Positions 60,671 to 64,000 of a DNA stretch of 64,000 nt are shown here, one piece after another. The notes under the pieces were generated by a model. That model saw only the letters and a list, made by a program, of their open reading frames with translations. It did not search any database and was not told the origin of the DNA. The stretch covers positions 18,435,752-18,499,751 of the forward strand of contig CM041548.1 of assembly GCA_023238725.1 (NCBI GenBank). The letters are read 5' to 3'. Origin of the DNA: Scortum barcoo (taxonomy: Eukaryota > Chordata > Actinopteri > Centrarchiformes > Terapontidae). The translations under genes were made by a program, and so were the position numbers. Each line of letters opens with the position of its first letter. Positions within the stretch are counted from its first letter, which is position 1.

Positions 60671-61860
60671 GTATAAAGAAGTATAAAATCCTCTGGTGGG
60701 GCAGTGAAAGAGAAAATGATCCGAAGAGAAAACAGGTCACATTTCCCCTTTTCCACTTCTTTTCTCCTTTATTCCAAAAGTTGATTTCACCTGACAGAAA
60801 AAACAAATACCATATATATTTTTGTGTAGCCTGTCTCCTCAAACATCTAACCTAAAGCTGTATTTATTGATGTGTAAGTACATGTTTGTGTCACCTGAGA
60901 TCTGCAGTGTTGGGCGCTTACGGAAAAACAAGATGCATCTCAGAGGTAAAACTAATTTATTTATGTATTTATTTATTCATTGAAGAGCAGGATGGCGTAG
61001 GTTTAAAAAAAAAAAAAAAAAAGGTCTTGCAGGGTGTTGTAATTTTCTTCTGAAGCAGCCAACACATTTCCGCGCAGAAGAAAATGTCACATAATCACAC
61101 TTCCTTCACATTCATGGTTTCACTGTTTCTGAGAAAAACAAATTTCTCTTCACCAAGAGCACCAAGAACTTACTGATGTGGAGTCAGTGAAATCATATTG
61201 TGAAAAAAATATTGTGGTTAAGGTATATTTGGCAGTTTTGGTGAATCAGACATTATTTTTATCATGTTAAAATGCACACACGGTTGAATTTTCCAGTTAA
61301 CGTTACTGAAACACATGGCAGGACTGAAAGTAACTAAGTACATTTACTCAAATTCTGGACTTAGGTGCAATATTGATGCGTCTATCTGTCTGTCTAGCTG
61401 TCTATCTCGTTCTCAGAGTCATCTGTCTATCTGTCTGTATACCTGCCTTTTTATCTATCCATCTGTCTTCTGTCTTTTCCACTTTGGTTCCTGCCCATGT
61501 GTCTATGTGCCTTCCTGTCTCTCTATCTATCTAGAAAAACAAACAAAAAAAGCTTCTCATGACTCCAGAAGTTGTCTGAGAATCGTCATGTTTTTAAGTT
61601 TTTTATCAGTATCGCAGCGATCCAGAGATAGCTGTCTGAACTTTGGTGGGTTCACTACAAACAGGAAGTACTGACAGATAATTCGGCATCCTTTTAATGA
61701 AGCTTTCCAAAAGCTTTGAGCGAGATTGCCCCTGAAAGACAAACTCCATTCAGATAAACTCCTCTCACGTTGCACTATGACTGTTTACTTTCCACGTCAC
61801 TAAAGTAAAATTTCAGGAGAAAATATCTGCTGGGCCAGATAACTTAATCTTAAACTATAA
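60671..61860. other. Intergenic DNA 5' of the nedd9 promoter
   Basis: It contains an A run at 61003-61022 preceded by TTTATTTATGTATTTATTTA, an end-fragment of the AAGTACT family (GAAAGTAACTAAGTACATTT, 61326-61360), and a degenerate TCTG/TCTA tetranucleotide array at 61380-61535. No exon is recognised. Confidence 0.5.
61380..61535 (+). repeat. Degenerate TCTG/TCTA tetranucleotide array
   Basis: Words such as TCTATCTGTCTGTCTAGC, ATCTGTCTATCTGTCTGT and TCTCTCTATCTATCTAG dominate. It directly follows the repeat fragment at 61326-61360. Confidence 0.7.
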
Positions 61861-62198
61861 TGACGTCATTTTTTTTTTTTAATCAAGAAGGGGGAGGGGT
61901 TAGGGGCGTGGTCTGAGCGGTCCCCTCGACCAATCAGAGCGCGCCTATGCAAATGAGCGGGTGTAGCGCGTCGGGCTGCGCGAGGCGGCGGAGAGCAGAG
62001 AGAGAGAGCCGCGTGAACCTCCGCGAGCGTGAAGAGGAGTCTGTGGATGGATGCTGGACACACACACACACACACACACACAGAGACACTAGATGAGCTC
62101 CTTTTGATGAGATAAAGCGGATATATATTTCTCTCTTCTTCTTTTTTTTTTATTTGAGTGTGTTTTTTTTTCCTGGAGGAGCCACAGAGAGGAAGAAG
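61861..62198 (+). promoter_or_regulatory. nedd9: CpG-rich promoter and 5' leader of nedd9
   Basis: Sites in order are a perfect palindromic CRE TGACGTCA (61861-61868), a T run, a GC/KLF-type GGGGCGTGG (61903-61911), CCAAT (61930-61934), an octamer ATGCAAAT (61947-61954), and a CpG-dense block to about 62030 that probably includes the transcription start. No TATA box is seen upstream. The leader holds a (CA)12 tract (62059-62082), at least three upstream ATGs and a pyrimidine-rich segment before the start codon. The assignment follows from the coding exon just downstream; the exact start site is an inference. Confidence 0.7.
62047..62115 (+). other. Upstream ORF with microsatellite-coded His-Thr repeat
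   Basis: An ATG at 62047 opens a 22-codon frame ending TAA at 62113-62115. The peptide is MDAG, then HT four times (encoded by the CA tract), then ETLDELLLMR. A second ATG at 62051, in another frame, gives 13 codons ending TAG (62090-62092), and a third at 62093 gives 4 codons. All lie upstream of, and none in frame with, the nedd9 ATG at 62199 as far as the first is concerned (offset 152). Translation has not been shown. Confidence 0.5.
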
Positions 62199-62210
62199 AT
62201 GAAATACAAA
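62199..62210 (+). CDS. nedd9: NEDD9 (HEF1/CAS-L) first coding exon, MKYK
   Basis: ATG AAA TAC AAA is followed at once by a consensus donor GTAAGT (62211-62216), phase 0. Vertebrate NEDD9 begins MKYK in its own short exon, with the SH3-domain exon starting NLMARALYDN, so the exon is exact in sequence, length and phase. The start has A at -3. NEDD9 is a Cas-family docking scaffold (SH3, tyrosine-rich substrate domain, serine-rich four-helix bundle, C-terminal dimerisation domain) acting in integrin-FAK/SRC signalling, cell migration, mitosis and cilium disassembly with Aurora A. Independent support is the divergent tmem170b at the other end of the window, its neighbour in other vertebrates. Only four codons lie here; the SH3 exon is not found up to 64000. 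Confidence 0.85.
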
Positions 62211-62949
62211 GTAAGTGGAGCGGCACAGATTGGATCGATAGTTTGTTGTGTCTGTCTCTTTGTAACAAATCCGGGTTCGTCTGCTGTGATTGTGAAACTT
62301 TTTTTCCCCACTTTGCTTCCTTCTGAGTCGTTTAAATGGCCGCATCCGGGTTTGAAAATGCTTTTAAAAGTGAAAAAGGGAAACTGCTGTGTGAGGGGGG
62401 GATGCTGTCAGTCCGCTCGGTGGATGTTTCTGCTTGATAAATCTCTAGATGTGCGGGTGAAAGTCTCATTTGATGCTGCTGTTGGATCATCTCTGTCCTC
62501 AGGCTACGTGAAGTGGCATCACAGGGGCGTAAATAGAGTCAAAAGGCACCACCCACCCCCCACCCCCCTCTCGCTCCTTTAAAACAGTGGAAATATGTTG
62601 TTTTCTCATCATGATCTTCCTAACAGAGTCAAAGCCTGTTTAGAAGCTGTAAAACATTTGTCTGACAGCCTGACAGTTACCATGCAGGTATAAAAATCAC
62701 ATGAGCACCTTTATTATTGCTCTCAAGTATTACTCTTCATTGCCCCCCCCCCCTCCCTTAGTGTTGGATTGGTTATTGTTGGCATGTGGAAAATACTAAA
62801 ATCTTCTATATAATGTGATATATGACATTTTCTTCTAACAAAAAAAACTTTTTCAAAGTACTTTATCAGTGTTGCTACCACCAATTAATTCATTAATTAA
62901 TATCTATTTATCTGCCATGCTCTACCTTGTTGCATTATTTCCTCACTCG

Positions 62950-63228
62950 ATCAATTAATTGCTTGCTCAAAATGTCAGCAGTTGGCAGTCACCGGTCCCC
63001 TGGGCTGCTGCAGATTTCTTAAAATGTCAAAACTCAAAGATGTTCTTCTCTTACCTGCCGGCTGTGACAAAGGAAAGAAGCAAATCCTTCAAAATAAGAG
63101 GCTGGAAATAGGAAGTGTTTGGTGTTTTTGCTTGAAAAATGACTTCAGTGATGAATTGATTGTCAATATGGATGCCAATAACTTTCTGTCAGTTGGCTAA
63201 TTGATTAATTGGCTTATCGTTTCAGCTG
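62950..63228 (-). repeat. 'GATTAATCGATTA' family copy
   Basis: GATCAATTAATTGCTTGC near 62949, AAAATGTCAGCAGTTGGCAG, GAATTGATTGTCAATATGG, and a right end GATTAATTGGCTTATCGTTT-CAGCTGC (about 63203-63229) match the terminal and inner words of the family. It lies immediately beside a second copy. Confidence 0.5.
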
Positions 63229-63236
63229 CACCGCGG

Positions 63237-63425
63237 TTAGAGCTTCAACGATTAGTCGATTTATTGATTAGATGTCAACTATTAAATGAATCGCAGACTA
63301 TTTTGATGTTGAAATTCATTGTTTTGAGTCATTTTTTGAGTAAACGTCTAAATTCTTCTGATCTGTTTGTTTTTGTCCTTTCTGACAGTAGATGATGGCA
63401 AAAGTAATCATCAGTTGCAGCTCTG
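63237..63425 (+). mobile_element. Compact MITE copy with terminal inverted repeats
   Basis: It starts TTAGAGCTTCAACGATTAGTC and ends GTAATCATCAGTTGCAGCTCT. The ends are inverted versions of each other (AGAGCTKCAAC...GATTA) with a few mismatches. The body is under 190 bp, with no coding capacity. It is the best-ended copy of the family also seen at 2471-2750, 53190-53420 and 62950-63228. The DNA-transposon class is an inference from the inverted ends. Confidence 0.65.
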
Positions 63426-64000
63426 ACTTTGATAAATAACATTGTACTGAAAACTTAGTTTAAAAAAACAGTTTATGGACAAAATGGCAAAGTCTGATTT
63501 TTAGCTCATTCAGTGAGTTAAATGACAAAATCAGCACACTCAACACTAAATGTAACAGTCCTGCTAATACGACTACAGATTTTAAAGGGAAAGCTAGCAA
63601 ACTGTATTGTTATATTTCCCATTTATGGTCACTCACAGTTGAGATCGTTTGACACTTCAGAATGACTCCTCATGAAATCCGCTCGATGTTCTGGTGTTGG
63701 CTGATCGCTGTCAGTCACTGAGGTTCGTTTTGTGACTGTTGCAGCTTCATCAGGACGCTCTGGATGGATTTCTGTGGAGAGCTGATGTGTTTTGACCTCT
63801 GCTTTGTGAGCTTTTGGGAAACAAAAGGCATTTAAGCAGGAGAGTCTGTGCCTTGAGCTGTTACAGTAAGTGTTAACCCCCCCTTACAGTTCAGTCTGAA
63901 GTCTGCCTCGCCTTATTAGGGAAGCAGAAACTGTGCTCTCTCATGCAAAACTGTGCAGTGTTTGGATGACACAGGGTTTTTTTTTTTTTTGTCGAGGGCT

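Larger units (their letters stand above)
62211..64000 (+). other. nedd9: nedd9 intron 1 (partial)
   Basis: The intron starts GTAAGTGGAG. Up to the window end no acceptor followed by an SH3-coding exon is found. It contains a C run (62742-62754), two MITE-like copies (about 62950-63228 and 63237-63425) and a T run at 63979-63991. The first 370 bp remain CpG-richer, as expected near a promoter. Confidence 0.7.

Noticed and set aside
1..64000. Search for CRISPR arrays, bacterial operons, phage genes, rRNA or a novel defence-type gene cluster.
   Set aside because: The window is vertebrate nuclear DNA with spliced genes; no regularly spaced palindromic repeats, Shine-Dalgarno-led gene strings or rRNA sequence are present.

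Overview
This is animal genomic DNA, almost certainly from a spiny-rayed (percomorph) teleost fish. The coding content is three short exons with vertebrate splice sites, spread over 64 kb of AT-leaning DNA full of fish-typical retroposon and MITE fragments. There are no operons, no bacterial-style genes, no CRISPR arrays and no RNA genes that I can recognise.

Two genes can be identified from coding residues plus exact splice junctions. On the minus strand, at the left, is the 5' part of tmem170b: coding exon 1 at 10596-10686 inside a CpG island, exon 2 at 2120-2290, and the last exon beyond the left edge. On the plus strand, at the right, is the first coding exon of nedd9 (62199-62210, encoding MKYK, then GTAAGT), behind a CpG-rich promoter with a perfect CRE, a CCAAT box and an octamer. 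The SH3 exon and everything after it lie beyond the right edge. The two genes are head-to-head, as I recall them in human 6p24, so the window is a conserved gene pair with about 51 kb of intergenic DNA between the promoters.

Layout: 1-2119 tmem170b intron 2 (part); 2120-2290 exon 2; 2291-10595 intron 1; 10596-11060 exon 1 and CpG island; 11059-12270 a local triplication carrying two CTCF-like cores; 12271-61860 intergenic DNA with LINE remnants (15.5, 18.0, 21.2 and 42.1 kb), a solo LTR (28.8 kb), a series of progressively shortened duplications (29.3-30.3 kb), a 21-bp minisatellite (36.1-36.7 kb), a 27-bp TTTTAG-type higher-order repeat (57.8 kb) and many copies of a few MITE-like families; 61861-62198 nedd9 promoter and leader; 62211-64000 nedd9 intron 1.

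The most interesting items are the A-B-C shrinking duplication next to the solo LTR, the CTCF-bearing triplication beside the tmem170b promoter with a natural filled/empty retroposon site, the CA microsatellite that codes part of an upstream ORF in the nedd9 leader, and a few unique segments with clustered transcription-factor motifs that may be enhancers of the gene pair. I found no unknown protein-coding system; most open frames in the intergenic DNA have the length and composition expected by chance. Repeat-family and gene identities rest on recognition from memory, because no search was possible.
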